Of a stretch of 64,000 bases of DNA, positions 1 through 12,039 are shown piece by piece. The DNA lies in assembly GCA_904066235.2 (NCBI GenBank), contig CAJFCV020000005.1, forward strand, positions 2,170,001 through 2,234,000, given 5' to 3'. This DNA is from Bursaphelenchus xylophilus. Lineage: Eukaryota > Nematoda > Chromadorea > Rhabditida > Aphelenchoididae. The position numbers and the translations under genes were made by a program. The notes under the pieces are model-generated. The model was given only the letters and a program-made list of their open reading frames with translations. It ran no database searches and was not told the origin of the DNA. Each line of letters begins with the position of its first letter. Position 1 is the stretch's first letter.

Positions 1-1600
1 CCGAATAATACGAGACGTTCGAATTCACAATAGAATATCTTCATGCTTGATCTTGCGGGATTACGTGAAATTTATCAATTCGACGTTGATATTCGCTTTG
101 CCATATAATTAAATTCTGCGCTGATGATTAATGGAAATATAACGCTTGAGAAAAAACGCTTACGGGGTCTTCTGTGTTCGGTATTGGAAATGTACAGTCC
201 AAATAAAAACACCTGGGGGTTGCGTCCCCAGTTTTTCTCTGATAACAAATAAAGGAAAAAAACGTAGATTTACTACACAATCACGTCTGTCATTACAATA
301 CGTAAAAGTTCAAACAAAATCTTTATGTAATATATCAAACAAAAGAACATCCACATTATATTTTATTATATATAATATAATAATAGTATTATTTAAAAAA
401 TATTAGTATATATGCAAAGCATTACTCAAAAATACTAAAAACAGAAAATGCGTCCTAAAAAATACACCTTATCGTTAGTTGTGTGAAATAAAGGTAATAG
501 AAAATAAAAATGAAATGGAAGCTTTTCTTTTTTTCTGTTTTTCCACTAACCTCAAATTCTTTATAAGACAGAAAAAAAAAGAGGAAGCTTGGTGAACGTT
601 GGTTGATTTACTGCGCAATGCATTCTTGTTTGTGGGCAGAAATAAATTCTTTTGAAAGTACAGAGTACTGTAAGTTTGTAAGGATGATAAAACCTTTACG
701 TTGTTGCAGGACAACTTCAATACACTTCTATGAATGAAAGATACCATGACTGATATGTTGCCATTTCTGAGGTTTTCCATTTCCAAGAACATCAATTGCA
801 TTAACTCCATCGTCATTAACAATAGAAAGGGGATTACATGGTAATTGTTCCAAAGCTATGTGTCGATGTCGAAACCTGCATACGATCAGCAAAAAATACG
901 ATATCGTGTGCTGAGTATGCTTCATAGGCGTTTTTCGTTCCCAATGCGTATAAAAAACGGATTTCTTTTAGGTTTAACATTACGACGTCGTGGTAAAGAC
1001 ATATTTGTGCGTTTTCTGTTGTTCGCATTGTCATATTACACGAATAAGATTCAGACTTCATTGTTATAATTATTATTTTATGGTAGGTTATTATTAAGGA
1101 ATACTTAATTGTCCGCAGTATATTTGCCTAACGACTTTTGGGCTCTCGAAAATAAATTTTCAATTAACATCTTCTTGATTTTATTTTTTATTTGATTACA
1201 TTTATTTTGCGTGTTTTCTTACGTGTGCTTCGGAAAATGTGTAGTCTAGTAAAAAAGTTGCTCTCGAACGTCGGTAATTTTACTCGCATTGCTGTACAAT
1301 GAGCCTGGGGGGGGGGGCTTTGGTAGCGGTAGTCTGGCCAATAAGATTCCCGCCTGCCTAACAGAACTCAGTAGTCAGACCTATGAATATTATTATTACG
1401 ATATATTTTTTATCGAAATAAAAGTGGGCGGGGGGCTTGGGTCGAATGTCGGGAGGCTCCGCCTTCTTTTCCGATCGGGTTAAAGTCTGCCGCGACATCC
1501 TCACACGGTACGTCGTTCGACGTCCTCGTCGAAATAGATTACGGGACTGTAATTTAGCAGGGTTTACACAACGCAAACAGAATACGAAAGTCACACAAGT
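1..1600. other. AT-rich left edge without a supported gene
   Basis: I see no convincing gene here. The stretch holds an AT-rich TATATAAT tract near 355-410, a homopolymer run of about eleven G near 1307-1317, and short open frames on both strands that overlap one another without codon or motif support. The AT-rich tract resembles the tracts that recur at about 5.9, 10.6, 17.1, 24.8 and 33.3 kb. Confidence 0.5.
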
Positions 1601-1960
1601 GTAAATGATTTTATTGGTTTTCGTACTCGAATTTTGGTATACACAAAACACATTTTGAAAAGATTCGACTCTTAATTCAGTCAGCCTCTCTGCAACACAC
1701 ATGGCCTGCTCCAAAGTAGTTCTTTTTCTTTGTTCACTATCTTCGTCGGACACTCCACCTTGCTATTCTGCTTTTTGTTGTTGTTCTTTGGCCGCTTTCC
1801 GCTTATAAAATTGCCGTTGTTTCCGGGCATGTGCGAGACGTAATTTGAGACCAGATATTTCGAGGTTTTTCCCGATTAACTTATTCTTCAGTTCTTCGAT
1901 GATATCATTTTTGTTGTTGCCTCGTAGTACGGATTTATGTTTATGTTTTCTATTATTCAC
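1600..1960 (-). pseudogene. Coiled-coil-like open frame broken by one in-frame TAG
   Basis: On the minus strand a 65-codon frame (1960 to 1763) encodes a basic, Leu/Lys/Glu-rich segment with heptad-like spacing (IIEELKNKLIGKNLEISGL) and a Gln/Lys-rich end. It stops at TAG. The same frame then stays open for more than 100 codons and begins with an acidic stretch (SDEDSEQRKRTTLEQAM). The likeness in composition across the stop suggests one coding unit with a nonsense change, or an exon pair where the stop lies in a short intron. I do not recognise a family. A chance open frame is possible, but the residue composition is more protein-like than its neighbours. Confidence 0.3.
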
Positions 1961-2159
1961 TCAACTATAATATTCTTGACGAGTTGTTTTTACTCCAAAT
2001 CAATCTTCAGTTACGTCGTATTTCATAAGTACCGTTTCGTTGTTTATCTTTCTTTTTTATTTGAGTAAAATTTTTGCATGAGCATTTAGTACATAATAAG
2101 CTCAGTGTCTTTTTGAGGATATTGTTTAGAAGCTTTGTCAGTGCGGGATTTCTTCGGGT

Positions 2160-4060
2160 TTAGAACATGTAGTTCGACTTGCGAATTACGTTTTCAAAAG
2201 CTTTGACCAAGTAAGTTGTTACAAACATCAATCTTATTTCGCCAGATGCTGATGTCTTTTTTACGTTATCGAATTTTGAGATATCGCACTCTTTATTCCT
2301 GCCGATATCGCACTTTGTTAAAACCTGTCATTCGGTTTATAAATTACGCGTTCGTACGACAATTTCCCACACAGAATTATTTTTATTTTCTTGCGATATT
2401 GTGCAGCCTGTTTCTCCATGAAGACGGGCTGGAAAGTGATCAAGTAAGTTGTTACATACATCAATCTTATTTTGCCAGATCCTGATTTCTTGCGACTGTT
2501 TGCATAGAACGTACAGTTAAAGTCTATAAAACGGAGGCATTTCAGATAAATATAGATGACCTCAGAGCTTTTTCAAAGTAGTTATACTGGTCGACGGTGA
2601 TTTGTTTGATCATCATAGCTCATTTCATCGAACCTGTCAACAACGAAAAACTGAATTTGTCGACAATGAAAACGTTGATAGTGTTTTTTACGTGTCTGCC
2701 TGGCGTTGCAAATCAATTCCTCTTTGTTCCAGTTGTTGAACGGATAAAAAACATTATGTTCAAGACGATTTTGTTGCTTTTATCTGGAATATTCAGTGCT
2801 CTTGTACGGTGCAATCCTTCTGTAGATTCCAGAAACATAAATTACCGTTCTATACGAGTGCGACTGGGCGACACATACGTCTGGCCATGACTGAAGACTG
2901 GATCGTCCAAGTACTGTTCTTCAATGTCATTTATTGTGCTAGAAAGATTTGTCTGCACGTCGAAATTTACGTATATTCTTCCATAATTTCTTTACTTAGC
3001 TTTTGAAATAATGCCATTCAATTTTGGTAATGGCCATTTATTTTTTTCCAGCCTTTTTCTCAGCTTTATCTGGAGTGTTTGGGAAAAGTAACAAAGATAA
3101 AATCAAGTATAATTTTACGTTTAAATCGATATCAAATAGTTCAGGCTACCAATTAACAACCATAAAAATACTGCCTCTTGGAAGCGCACAGAGAACAGAT
3201 AATGGATAAATGGACAATTGGAATGACTAACAACTGCTTTAAACAAACACGATATGGCCAAGGAATGTAAAAAAGAGATACGGCCTTGAAACCATGGTGT
3301 TGTGTACACTCTTGCAGGTCCTTGTGGAGAGATTTTTTTAAGTTAAGATAGCGTTGAAAATTGAAGCTTAGCTTTGCCGTTGTTTTTTATTAAATGAAAT
3401 TTTACGTTGTCGAATTTATAAAAGTCGCTTTCTTTATTCCTGCAGATATCGCACTTTGTTAAAACCTGTCGTTCGGCTTATAAATTACGTTTTTGAAGAC
3501 GAATGTGAATAGCCAAAGGTCTTTTTCCCGCAAAAAGATTATTTTTATTTTCTTGCGATATTGTGCAGCCTGTTTCTCCATGAAGACGGGCTGAAAAGTG
3601 ATCAAGTAAGTTATTGTTAGCAATGTTCTTTTTATCTTGAAGGAAAGATGCTCTGCCCGTCGAGCAAAATATTAAACCCCGCCGAAATTTGATCTCACGT
3701 GTCAAGAGAATCCGCCTTTTCCAAATCCAAATAATCGACGATTACAAAGAAATATAAATTGTATTATTATTGTGCTACGCTTTTTGTGCCTTGTTTGGAT
3801 TTTTGTTGAAACATCCGTCGCAAATCAAAGTTGGTTCCCATTCTGCCAGCTTATTTTTTGTTCGATATGGATACAATCACGGACAGTTGTTACATGTCTT
3901 TGTGGAGACATTTTTTAGTTACGATAGCGTTGAAAATTGAACCTTAGCTTTTGTCGTTGTTTTTTAATAAATGAAATTTTACGTTGTCGTATTTTGAGAT
4001 ATCTAATTCTTTATTCCTGCAAAAAAAAAACTGTCGTTAGACTTACAAATTACGTTTTTT
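2160..4060 (-). repeat. Three copies of a Cys/Asn-rich coding-like module
   Basis: Three minus-strand blocks (about 2261-2345, 3401-3485 and 3977-4049) share a module reading roughly CDIxRNKExDxxKFDNV in one frame, followed in two copies by KFHLxKNN. A companion block next to each reads FxNVIxKxN. The copies differ by substitutions that mostly keep the frame, so the module once coded or still does, but each copy soon meets a stop. Flanks differ between copies, and the break in similarity lies at TTACG on the plus strand. One copy (near 4020) has lost half the module to an A run. No known domain is recognised; a short Cys-containing secreted repeat is one possibility. Confidence 0.4.
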
Positions 4061-5140
4061 AAAAATAATTTTAATGTTTCTGACTTTTTTCGCTTTCGAA
4101 TTTCTTTTTTTACGAGGTTTGTTTTTCGAGTTGTTGCATAGGAATAAACTTACGTCTCCGAATAGGAACAACCGTTCAGGACCTATAAAAATAACACAAA
4201 CCTTTCGGAAGTTAGCCCTATTTATCGCGAACACAACTGGGTTGATGCCAATCCCTTTTCGGAAAATTAGCGCTGGATTAAAAATGTTAATTTTACGTCT
4301 CCCAGCAGAGTGAAGTGTTTTGGAGTCAACATAACTTATTATTTACGTCGTCGATCCCCATGTTGAATATAAGCTTTTTGGAAATTCGCGATAGAATAAA
4401 AACGATAATTACGTCTCCAAACAAAGTTAGTGAAGTGTTGTGGACTCTAACCTTCAATTCCGTTGCATTTTTTTTACTTGTAGACTTTTCTGAGTTAATC
4501 AAATGATCATTACTGTGTAAAATAGCCGTCTTCTGCACAGTACGAAGTCTTTTTACTATTGAAGTCAGTTCGCAATATTTGTTGTGTGGAATAGTTGCGG
4601 AGGTCTAAACAACGTTCGCGTAGTATTTATTTTACGGTTTCTGCTTCCAACGAGTCAGATAGTTTTGTTGCGAAATTCATTGTTGTTTGTTCGCAAAAAT
4701 AAATTTTTTACAAGTACTGAGTACTGTAAGTTTTTAAGGATGATAAAATAAGGGTTAATGTTGAGCTATTTCTTAATCGTGGTATGCATTTTACGGTAGC
4801 GTCTTCCGCTTTTTGTTGGTAATAATTATTTAAAATAACAAAGTTCTTCATAGCATTGTAAATTTGCCCGTTCGTCCTCTACGGATCATCGGATGATTGT
4901 GTAGAAATCGTTGTCGGTTTGGCGCCTGCAGGCTTTTCTTACCCCCTAGAAGCGTCTGTTGTCGAAGCAAAATTGGGTTCCATTTTGCCAGTAGGTGCTT
5001 CGATATTAATAAAATTACGTCTCCAAATACAAAACACCATCGAGGACCAAAAAAGAAAAATTCGCACTTCTTTATTAGTCTCTGGTGTCTTCCAAATTGT
5101 CGTATTGCAGGACAAAGATTACGGCTTGTAATGATCCAGA
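4040..5140 (-). repeat. Array of FGDV-module copies
   Basis: Minus-strand frames at 4043-4234, 4290-4260, 4326-4538 and 5013-5100 each carry a hydrophobic module around FGDV or LGDV: for example GPERLFLFGDVSLF, HFTLLGDVKLTFL, LTLFGDVIIVFIL and GPRWCFVFGDVILL. A further LGDV copy lies at about 9366-9420 and an ERMMLFGDVI copy at about 20998-21040. The repeated GP..(8-9)..FGDV spacing shows these are related by descent. In every copy the codons for DV overlap CGTAA. Reading frames are short and interrupted. I infer a decayed or heavily split minus-strand gene family; function unknown. Confidence 0.4.
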
Positions 5141-5150
5141 AACGTCTTGG

Positions 5151-5400
5151 GCCTCGGGTAATTAGCTTATATTTTGCAGCAACTTTTGTTGCAATTTATG
5201 CAAATTTGCGTTAAAAATTTCTTTTTTTATAGGATTATTACGGGCAAGTTTGTTCCCTTGTTAAAACTTACATTATCTAGAAGAAGTTCACACTGCGGCT
5301 AAGCTTTTTTCCCGTAACAGAGATAATAAACAATGGGTGGCCCGGTCACTCGACACTTTGCTAATAAAGTCTTTCTGTCTGATGGTCCTATTTTTTGTCA
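5151..5400. repeat. Segmental duplicate A1 (pairs with 9640-9890)
   Basis: About 240 bp here are nearly identical to 9640-9890, differing at only a handful of sites, several silent in the minus-strand frame that reads ISKVSSDRATHCLL. Similarity begins abruptly at ATTAGCTTATATTTTGC and ends after TTTTTTGTCA. Inside the second copy this frame joins the virus-like frame, so the duplicated piece may be the tail of that element. Confidence 0.6.
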
Positions 5401-5465
5401 AATTCAATACAATGAACGGAGACGTGTAAGAGAAACACATAATATCACCATAATATAAACGATTA

Positions 5466-5816
5466 CTAAATTCCAATCCAATGGATTGCCAAAACGCACG
5501 TAAAACATAAAATACGCCTTAGCGGACTATGGGATTTTATGACGCTATGATTTTTTTGTAATATTCCTGTATTTTCTTCAGACATTTTTGGTGCAGGTGT
5601 TGTGGCATAAAAGGGCACATCATTTAGGACATTAAAGATCCGTCCGCTGACAACGACGGCCGACCGCGTCTCTCGGTTCGAACAATCCGAAAAATTCGAA
5701 TTGTTCGAACCGCAGGTATACCCGGCGCGGTCCATTTTCATTTTGCAAACAACAACAGCCAGGATCTTTATGTCCTCATCAATTCCAGGTTTTTCCATGA
5801 CATGACCTTTGGTCAT
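5466..5816 (-). other. Unidentified 116-codon open frame
   Basis: An open minus-strand frame with mixed composition and a KMDRAGY stretch. A related KMDRAGF stretch occurs in another minus-strand frame near 22920, inside a frame with VIGEKY. That recurrence is the only sign of coding descent. A 17-bp inverted repeat (GGTTCGAACAATTCG-like) lies near 5672-5712 within the frame, which argues against a constrained protein. No domain recognised. Confidence 0.25.
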
Positions 5817-5869
5817 GAAATCGCAAGATTTCCGTTGGAAATAATTTTCCGTAATAGGTGGTTACAATT

Positions 5870-6360
5870 TTTAAATTATTTAAAATAATATTTAGAAATA
5901 ATTGATAACATTTTTGAAAACAAAAATATTCTTATCGCCCGAATGGCTTTCATAGTATAAATGTAATATATTCGTAATATATGAATATTAGAAATTTATA
6001 AAAGTTAATATATTGGTAAAAATAAATGAGAAAAAAATTAAAATATATATAAAATATAAAAAAATTTAATAAAAATTATACTTGAATATATAAATTTATT
6101 AAAAAATATGTAAAATTAAATCAGCTTTACATAAATCTACTAACAGCGTACAGCAAAAATCAAAATTCCGATGAATAATCAAAAATCCCAAAGCAAAACC
6201 GAAAAAATTAAAATCCCCTCCAAAAAATGCTTGTTTTTTGTCCGTTCGAAAAAAGCGAGTAAAAAAGGAACGCTTCTCCCGCTCTTTCTGCTCATTTCGG
6301 GCCTCAAAGAGAGGGCGAAAAAATGGACATCCACGCGTAAGAGACAGAGAAAAAAATTCA
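5870..6360. repeat. AT-rich tract plus adjoining GA/CT-rich module, copy 1
   Basis: About 250 bp of TATATAA-rich sequence is followed by a module with CCCCTC..AAAAA..TGTTTTTTG(T/C)(C/T)CGTTC and a CTCTTTCTGC core near 6210-6320. A similar pair (AT tract then module) lies at about 10600-11090, and more distant ones at about 24800-25290 and 33240-34020. They divide the left half into units of about 4 to 8.5 kb and mark large-scale duplication. Confidence 0.5.
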
Positions 6361-6489
6361 AATCATTACGGACATGAGGTTTAATATACGAAGCTTAATA
6401 AGGTAAATAATAATTGAAATAAACATTTTTAAAAAAAGATAATTTTTTTCCTGGATCAGACAAGATTTACGTAAGTAAAAATTGGTCTT

Positions 6490-6560
6490 TTGAGTTGAAA
6501 CGCGGGGTGGGTTTCCGGTCTCTGTAGACCGCGGCGGATCTTGCTCTGAAGTATCAGAAC
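6490..6560. repeat. Short repeat shared in inverted orientation with 19390-19465
   Basis: The stretch around GCGGGGTGGGTTTCCGGT near 6500 recurs as its reverse complement near 19440-19465. Both copies are GC-rich islands in AT-rich sequence and both lie next to retroelement-like frames, so this could be a terminal or untranslated part of one dispersed element. Confidence 0.45.
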
Positions 6561-6916
6561 CTACACGGCGTAGTGCAGTGGAGGGACAATGAAAACCCAC
6601 AATATATGATCAATATTTTATCTCGACCTCGGCTAACACAAAAACACAATAAACAAAACACAGTAGTACTACAAAAAATGACCTAGAGATTATCCTCTGG
6701 TTGGACGTCCTGGTAGAGGCGTTGATGCTGGCTTATACAGTGCTTGATCCCGGGCGGAGCGCCCAGTGATTTCGAGGCCGTTCCCATGTGCTCTGTACGC
6801 ATCCGTGGTGGTTTGGAGTGGCCGCTAATTATAGAGAATTATGGAGCTTCCAGAACCTTCCAAAAGGTTCTGCCCTCAGGCATCCTCGCAGGTGACTCAC
6901 TGGGTATGAGTCCTCG

Positions 6917-7246
6917 GTGTCCTTTTTGACTCCTGTAGTTTGTAGCGCCAAAAATAACCGGCCAAAATTAGCGCCTCGAATCATTGAAGAGGAGCGCGGA
7001 TCAGGGTTCAAAACCAGCAAAAATACTCCTCAAGACATTCAATGTCTTACTGCCGAAGTCGCAGTACCCCACGCATTGTTAATTCCTTATAATGAACCGC
7101 TCAAAACCCCCGAAAAGAGGCACCTGGATCAACTTAAGCCATTCCGGAGCACCATCGGGCCCCCTCAGACAGCCCGATCCGAGTCTCCGAGCAACGCACT
7201 GAAGCCCTCTATTCCGGCGCATGGTTATAACCTGAGGCGCAAGTAA
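6917..7246 (+). pseudogene. Retroelement-like carboxyl-terminal open frame
   Basis: A plus-strand frame of 109 codons, richer in GC than its surroundings, reads as a coherent Pro/Ser/Lys-rich tail and ends in HGYNLRRK followed by a stop. An ending of the type ..YNLRR.. is common at the end of LTR-retrotransposon Pol polyproteins, so this may be the relic 3' end of one. No reverse transcriptase, protease or integrase motif is visible beside it. The adjacent plus frame at 6744-6929 has similar GC-rich composition and may belong to the same relic. Plain non-coding sequence cannot be excluded. Confidence 0.25.
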
Positions 7247-7639
7247 CGCTCTCAAATCCGGGCCTCCAATCAATAGGGAACCAGCTGCTTCAAAAGGTGA
7301 CTGACAGTCTTTCTCTGACATCAAGTACTCTTCGTTCAGCAACGGCGGAGTGCAAACCTATGCATAACGTAAATTTTCTGGTTCGAATGTACAGCAAAGT
7401 GATGACTAATTTGTTGAACAGCCTAATCAACTTCCATCCGACTCGATGCTCATAAAAATCCTCAGCACGTAAATCAAACCTACGAGGGCAACAGTATTTA
7501 TTGGCAAAATTTCTGGCGGAAAATACTTCAAGTCCACATCAAATCACTCGAATTTGATAACCACGATATCAACCCCCCAAATTGAGGCACAATTTTTCTT
7601 TTTGATTAACCAGAGGTTATTCTTGGAGTTTTCATCTTT

Positions 7640-8867
7640 TTGAACCACTAGATTGGCGTCTTTTTTGAACTGTGATCTGCCACTGTAATATGATTGCTGT
7701 GCGTTATTAGTAAATGTGCTTATCATCTTGAAGACCCATGAGTTACATACCAGTCTTTTTTGGAACCAATACACATCATGGATGCCTATTCTCATGTGGT
7801 CGCACTCATATGGTTGTCTGTGTCGATGTCATGGACAACTCGTTGTTCAACAGCAATCGACTCGAACACTAAAAATAAGTAAATTAAGCAATCGACTCGA
7901 ACACTAAAAATAAGTAAATACGATTTATCTCGTGCAATCAAGGTACTCAAAAAAAACAGTAAGACAGGCTAGCAAAAGAGCTCGAGTGGTTTCGCCGTGA
8001 TTTCATCAGGGCCTGCATAATGCCCTCATTTGCATCCGGGTGATTGACAGGTTAATGTGGGAAGTAATGGGTTTCTTACTTCTTAAATTACGTCCAATGC
8101 CTTCATGTACGATGTTACTTCTTCCGAAGGTTATTTATACAATGAAACCATTTCAATTTTTTGCGCAGTAATTGCCGCATCAGACAGACTGGAAACTCAA
8201 TGGCGTCGGGGAGTAATACAATCGTCAATAGGACAGAAATTCTGATGACACAGATCTTAAGACTGTTAGTGCTATGGGCTGATAAGCCGATGGAATACGT
8301 TGGAATGTATATAGATAAAAATATTGGAAATATTGGGCTTTGTACTTGCCCATAAATCACGATCTTCTGGTTTCCAGCACCCCTTAACAAAACATTTTGT
8401 TTCATGAACGTATTAGGGCAGGTGTATATGACCTGTATAATCTCCTGTCTTACGTTCATTTCCTTTGTTCATTCAGACTTCTATTTTACAATAATTTTAA
8501 TAATAAAGCACTCATACCACTGCCTAACCAGTAATTCAATAAAGATTATATTGACATCTTCACTATTTATGAAATAAACGGCTACATGAAATTGCTATAA
8601 CAATAGCATACGAATACATTTACATATAACACATTACGTTTGTTCTTCCAGAGGTGTAAACCGTACTGTTGGCTCAGGTTCATTCGACTGCGGTCTTCTT
8701 GAAAATCTTCTTCTTCTATTTTCTACCCTAGGCGGTCGGTTTTCGAGAAACCTTTCTTGCCGAAGGCGATATGCTTGTTGTGCGTTACCTGTAAGACAGT
8801 TTACGTGACGTACCTTTTTCGAAGAAAATATGCGAAAATCAGTTATCTTCGAAGGGGCCAAACGCAT
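7640..8867 (-). repeat. NAQQ-type coding-like module, two copies (third at about 15200)
   Basis: Minus-strand frames at about 7700 (STFTNNAQQSYY), 8780 (NCLTGNAQQAYRLRQ) and 15215 (AFTNNAQQAFQ) share the core [TF]xNAQQ[AS][FY]. The 8634-8867 frame continues into an Arg-rich tail (RRRRFSRRPQ) and ends normally, which would suit a nucleic-acid-binding carboxyl terminus. The three copies are diverged outside the core. Family not recognised; retroelement Gag or a decayed cellular family are both open. Confidence 0.35.
7855..7921. repeat. Tandem duplication, period about 35 bp
   Basis: A unit beginning AATCGACTCGAACACTAA is present twice in direct tandem with no visible mismatch in the shared part. 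It lies in a stretch (7340-8630) where I see no supported gene. Confidence 0.7.
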
Positions 8868-9639
8868 TGTCAGTATGAAGTTGTCGTCTGGGCTAGCAAA
8901 TGCCCATTTAAATTACGCGTCCGCGTTTTACAATTGCAACGAAACGACTCACTTACTAGCAAATTTGTAAACATCAAATAACTAAAAAACGATTCAGCTC
9001 ACGATCTCTTAGCGGTCGAAAAAAGATTGATAATGGGGTTATAACTTTACGTGACATGAGTAGCCTCTCTTGCCGAATAGTACATACTTCAAAAATAACA
9101 AAAAATAAAGAGCCATTTTATCGTTCATGCTATGCTTAATGTGCTCTATTTGCAAGGGTGGAGTTATTTTACTGCTTTCCCTGTAAGGCCATGACATGAG
9201 TTGTTTGTCTACAGGTTTATTGATATCTCAAGAATTTCTTAGAATGCATACAATACAATAACATTAAGTAAAATGCTAATAAGACAACAATTTAACCTAT
9301 GAATCTTTTAGAATATAGTGTCATCCTTCTTTTCAGAAATAAACGCAACAGTAAAAACGTTAATTTTACGTCTCCTAACAGCGTCCAATGTTTTGGAGGA
9401 CTTTAACTACCAACTGTGTCGCATTTCTTGTTATCCTTAATCATTTCACATGGCCAATAAAATCAAAATTTTCATACAAAATAGCAGTCGTATGTGCCGA
9501 AACAAAACTCTTTCTCAAATTGAATACAAAAGTTTAAGCTGAATCACTTCACCGGACGACGCACGTGAACGATGCAACATACATTTTTGCACGCAATGAT
9601 CCGCTCAGTCCAACTATTTATTACGTTTTTGATAGCGCA

Positions 9640-9890
9640 TATTAATTAGCTTATATTTTGCAGCAACTTTTGTCGCAATTTATGCAAATTTGCGTTAAAA
9701 ATTTATTTTTTTATAGGATTATTACGGGCAAGTTTGTTCCCTTGTTAAAACTTACATTATCTAGAAGAAGTTCACACTGCGGCTAAGCTTTTTTCCCGTA
9801 ACAGAGATAATAAACAATGGGTGGCCCGGTCACTCGATACTTTGCTAATAATGTCTTTCTGTCTGATGGTCCTATTTTTTGTCATGATGT
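9640..9890. repeat. Segmental duplicate A2 (pairs with 5151-5400)
   Basis: Second copy of the block described at 5151. Here it is directly continuous, in one minus-strand frame, with the virus-like frame that ends at 9772. Confidence 0.6.
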
Positions 9891-10540
9891 ATTGCAAAAT
9901 CCTGTCATCGAAGTCTGCACCTCCGGCCGCCGCACTTACGAACTCTTCTCGCGCTTTCATGACACCTTGAGCGAACAAAGTTCCCGATGTCACGATAAAG
10001 ATGCGATCTGTATGTGCTCTGGCGACATCGTTGAGGGTAGCTGAAGAACACGGTTTCCTTTGCCCAAACCAATTTGTGGGTCTGACCATCATACTCAACA
10101 CAACTCGATCATCGTCTGGGCTGATGTAAGTGCGTGAAGATCGAACTTTGATCATCGATGGGGTACTTGACCGGGCCAACGCTCGAGCGTGGATTTCTAG
10201 GAAATCACACCCGAGAAACTGCTCATTTCTGGGTCTTGGCTTATTCTTACGTCAAAACCGAATAGCCAGTCAGGACACGATCCGACATCAGGAGGGACGA
10301 GGGGTGGACGCGCGTCATTCGGATAGAGATTCGCCCACATCCAACACGCGTCGCCTCGATCGAAAAGAATTCATCTTCATCCATTACGAAGTATTCACCT
10401 TCGTCCATTATGTAGGGCATGCTCAAGTCGAACATGAGAATACCAAACAAAGCCTCGGTTCTGCGTTGTCGCATAATTCGCGCCATATGCTTGGGGCTGT
10501 AGTCATACAGCGTGTGCAAGGCCACGATGGCTGCGGCCCT
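9772..10540 (-). pseudogene. Virus-derived capping methyltransferase-like fragment (endogenous viral element)
   Basis: Two minus-strand frames, 10540-10247 and about 10235-9772, look like consecutive parts of one protein in different frames. The first has the pattern ALHTLYDY, a helix with MRQRR, then LFGILMFD and an acidic segment. This matches what I know of the viral methyltransferase (Vmethyltransf) region of alphavirus-like positive-strand RNA viruses, where HxxYD is followed by an Arg-rich helix and a hydrophobic strand. The second frame follows in the expected order. The frame change falls at a TTACG site. GC content is higher than in flanking DNA. No helicase or polymerase part is visible. 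I infer an old integrated, broken copy; a cellular gene of unknown family is the alternative. Confidence 0.45.
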
Positions 10541-10569
10541 GTGGTGGCAACTGTCGTCCGAATTTTATT

Positions 10570-11100
10570 TTAATCTGAGTATCAGTTTATTTACGGGAAG
10601 TCCGTAAATAAACTGATATTTAATATTAAAAATTATATTTAAATATATGCGTATTATATGGAGGTTCAGAATGTTTAAAACGTATAATATCAGTAAGTAT
10701 ACATACGTGTGTATAAGCATATATAATAATAAGCAAAAAAATTATAAAAACATCAATTCAAATCGCCTTGATTTACTATATGCGTACATTGAAAAACTTG
10801 TTCAAAGTTTCAAAATTTTATTAATCTAGTGTCAAATATGAATTTTATGCAAATTTTGAATTAATAAAATATCTAAAATCTTCCCAAAAAGCGAAACAAA
10901 AATCGAACAGGATAAGATCCCCTCGAAAACAGTCCCTGTTTTTTGCTCGTTCAAAAAAAGAGCGTGTAAAAAAAGAACGCTTTTCCCGCTCTTTCTGCGG
11001 GTTTTGGACCTCAAGGAGAGCGAGAAAAACACAAACGAACGCCAAAACAGAAAAAGTGATGGGCGTGTTTTCGACTAAAGCCTTCACAAAAATGGTTACA
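10570..11100. repeat. AT-rich tract plus adjoining module, copy 2
   Basis: Copy of the pair described at 5870-6360. It opens with a 16-bp hairpin around TTTACGGGAAGTCCGTAAA (about 10588-10608). The module core at 10915-11030 aligns with 6212-6320, and no gene is supported inside. Confidence 0.5.
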
Positions 11101-11630
11101 GCACGAGTTTGGCATCGATACTACTTTTGTACGTATTTAAAAAATCCCAAAATATCCCCGAAAGATGGTAAATTTATATTACGAGTTTAAAATTTACAGT
11201 ACGTGTAATATGTTTGGTTCTAAATAGGCGTAAAGTGCCCTTGTGCTATCCTCAATTTATCCAGCAGGCAGGCAATGAATGTACTGTACGCAGAGCCCCC
11301 ATTGTTCTATTTTGGGCACTAACCCCATGATTCTTTTCATCTGGGGGATCTTCTCCACAATCAACCGGCCCCTGGCTTATGATGAGCATTCCATCTCGTT
11401 TTTCACGAAGCCTATTGGCACCACGATGTGCGTTAACCAATACGTTGTAGAGAGTCCAGTGGCGTGTCGGCTAGAGCTAGACGGGCTTGAAACTCAATGG
11501 CGTCGGGGAGTATCTTCCGGGGTAAGCCGGGCTCGCAGCGGAAGATTGTTGATCTTGATGTAAAAAGTGGGTTCGTAGTAAACGCTATCACTATGTGCGC
11601 TTTGATTCAGGCCAACGTTTTCCAGGGTCT

Positions 11631-12039
11631 GACGAAAAATTTTTGACAATATGATTTACCGTTTTTATTTGGTTGTCTTTGCCATAGTAAACGACAGAGT
11701 TTTGGCTAACACTGAACCAAGCAATTGTCCAATGGTTCGATCTACGTATTGGAAGGATGACGTATTTGCCTTATTTTCCTTGTGGACAAAAGTTTCAATT
11801 ACGACAATCTCATTGCTTGCAAACCAAACGCGATCCCTTCTCGAGGTCTTCTCCTGTGTCTCTTTCCACATACTTACGGTAGTTCTTCGCACTATGGTGT
11901 GGTCGTTTTCTCGTTAGCATTGAATAGCCTGGTCTGAAAACAAAAACACAAAGGAAACTTTACGTCGATAATTTGCCATTTTTGAGAGTGGGCAGAATTA
12001 TCTCGGGGCCAGCTGCGTCGATCGCGCGAACTTGCAGAT
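11631..12039 (-). repeat. Segmental duplicate B1 with a probable short intron
   Basis: This 409-bp block matches 15474-15879 at about 95 percent. On minus, about 12120-11960 reads as a coherent frame (for example EVWDLQVRAIDAAGPEI) up to GAC, then GTAAAG..TTTTCAG, a 30-bp putative intron, then a frame with SMLTRKRPHHSAK. A second frame (VWFASNEIVVIETFVH) lies further on. Both copies keep these frames, with different small indels in the last one. The left boundary is TCT|GACG here and TTAC|GACG in the other copy. The right boundary is CTTGCAGAT in both. I infer duplicated exons of an unidentified gene or virus-like element. Confidence 0.5.

Noticed and set aside
10225..10262. A 16- or 22-bp intron joining the two virus-like frames
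   Set aside because: GTAAG and AG are present, but this is too short for a spliceosomal intron; a length mutation is more likely.
10130..10573. 147-codon plus-strand open frame
   Set aside because: Opposite the methyltransferase-like frames. It has no motif of its own.
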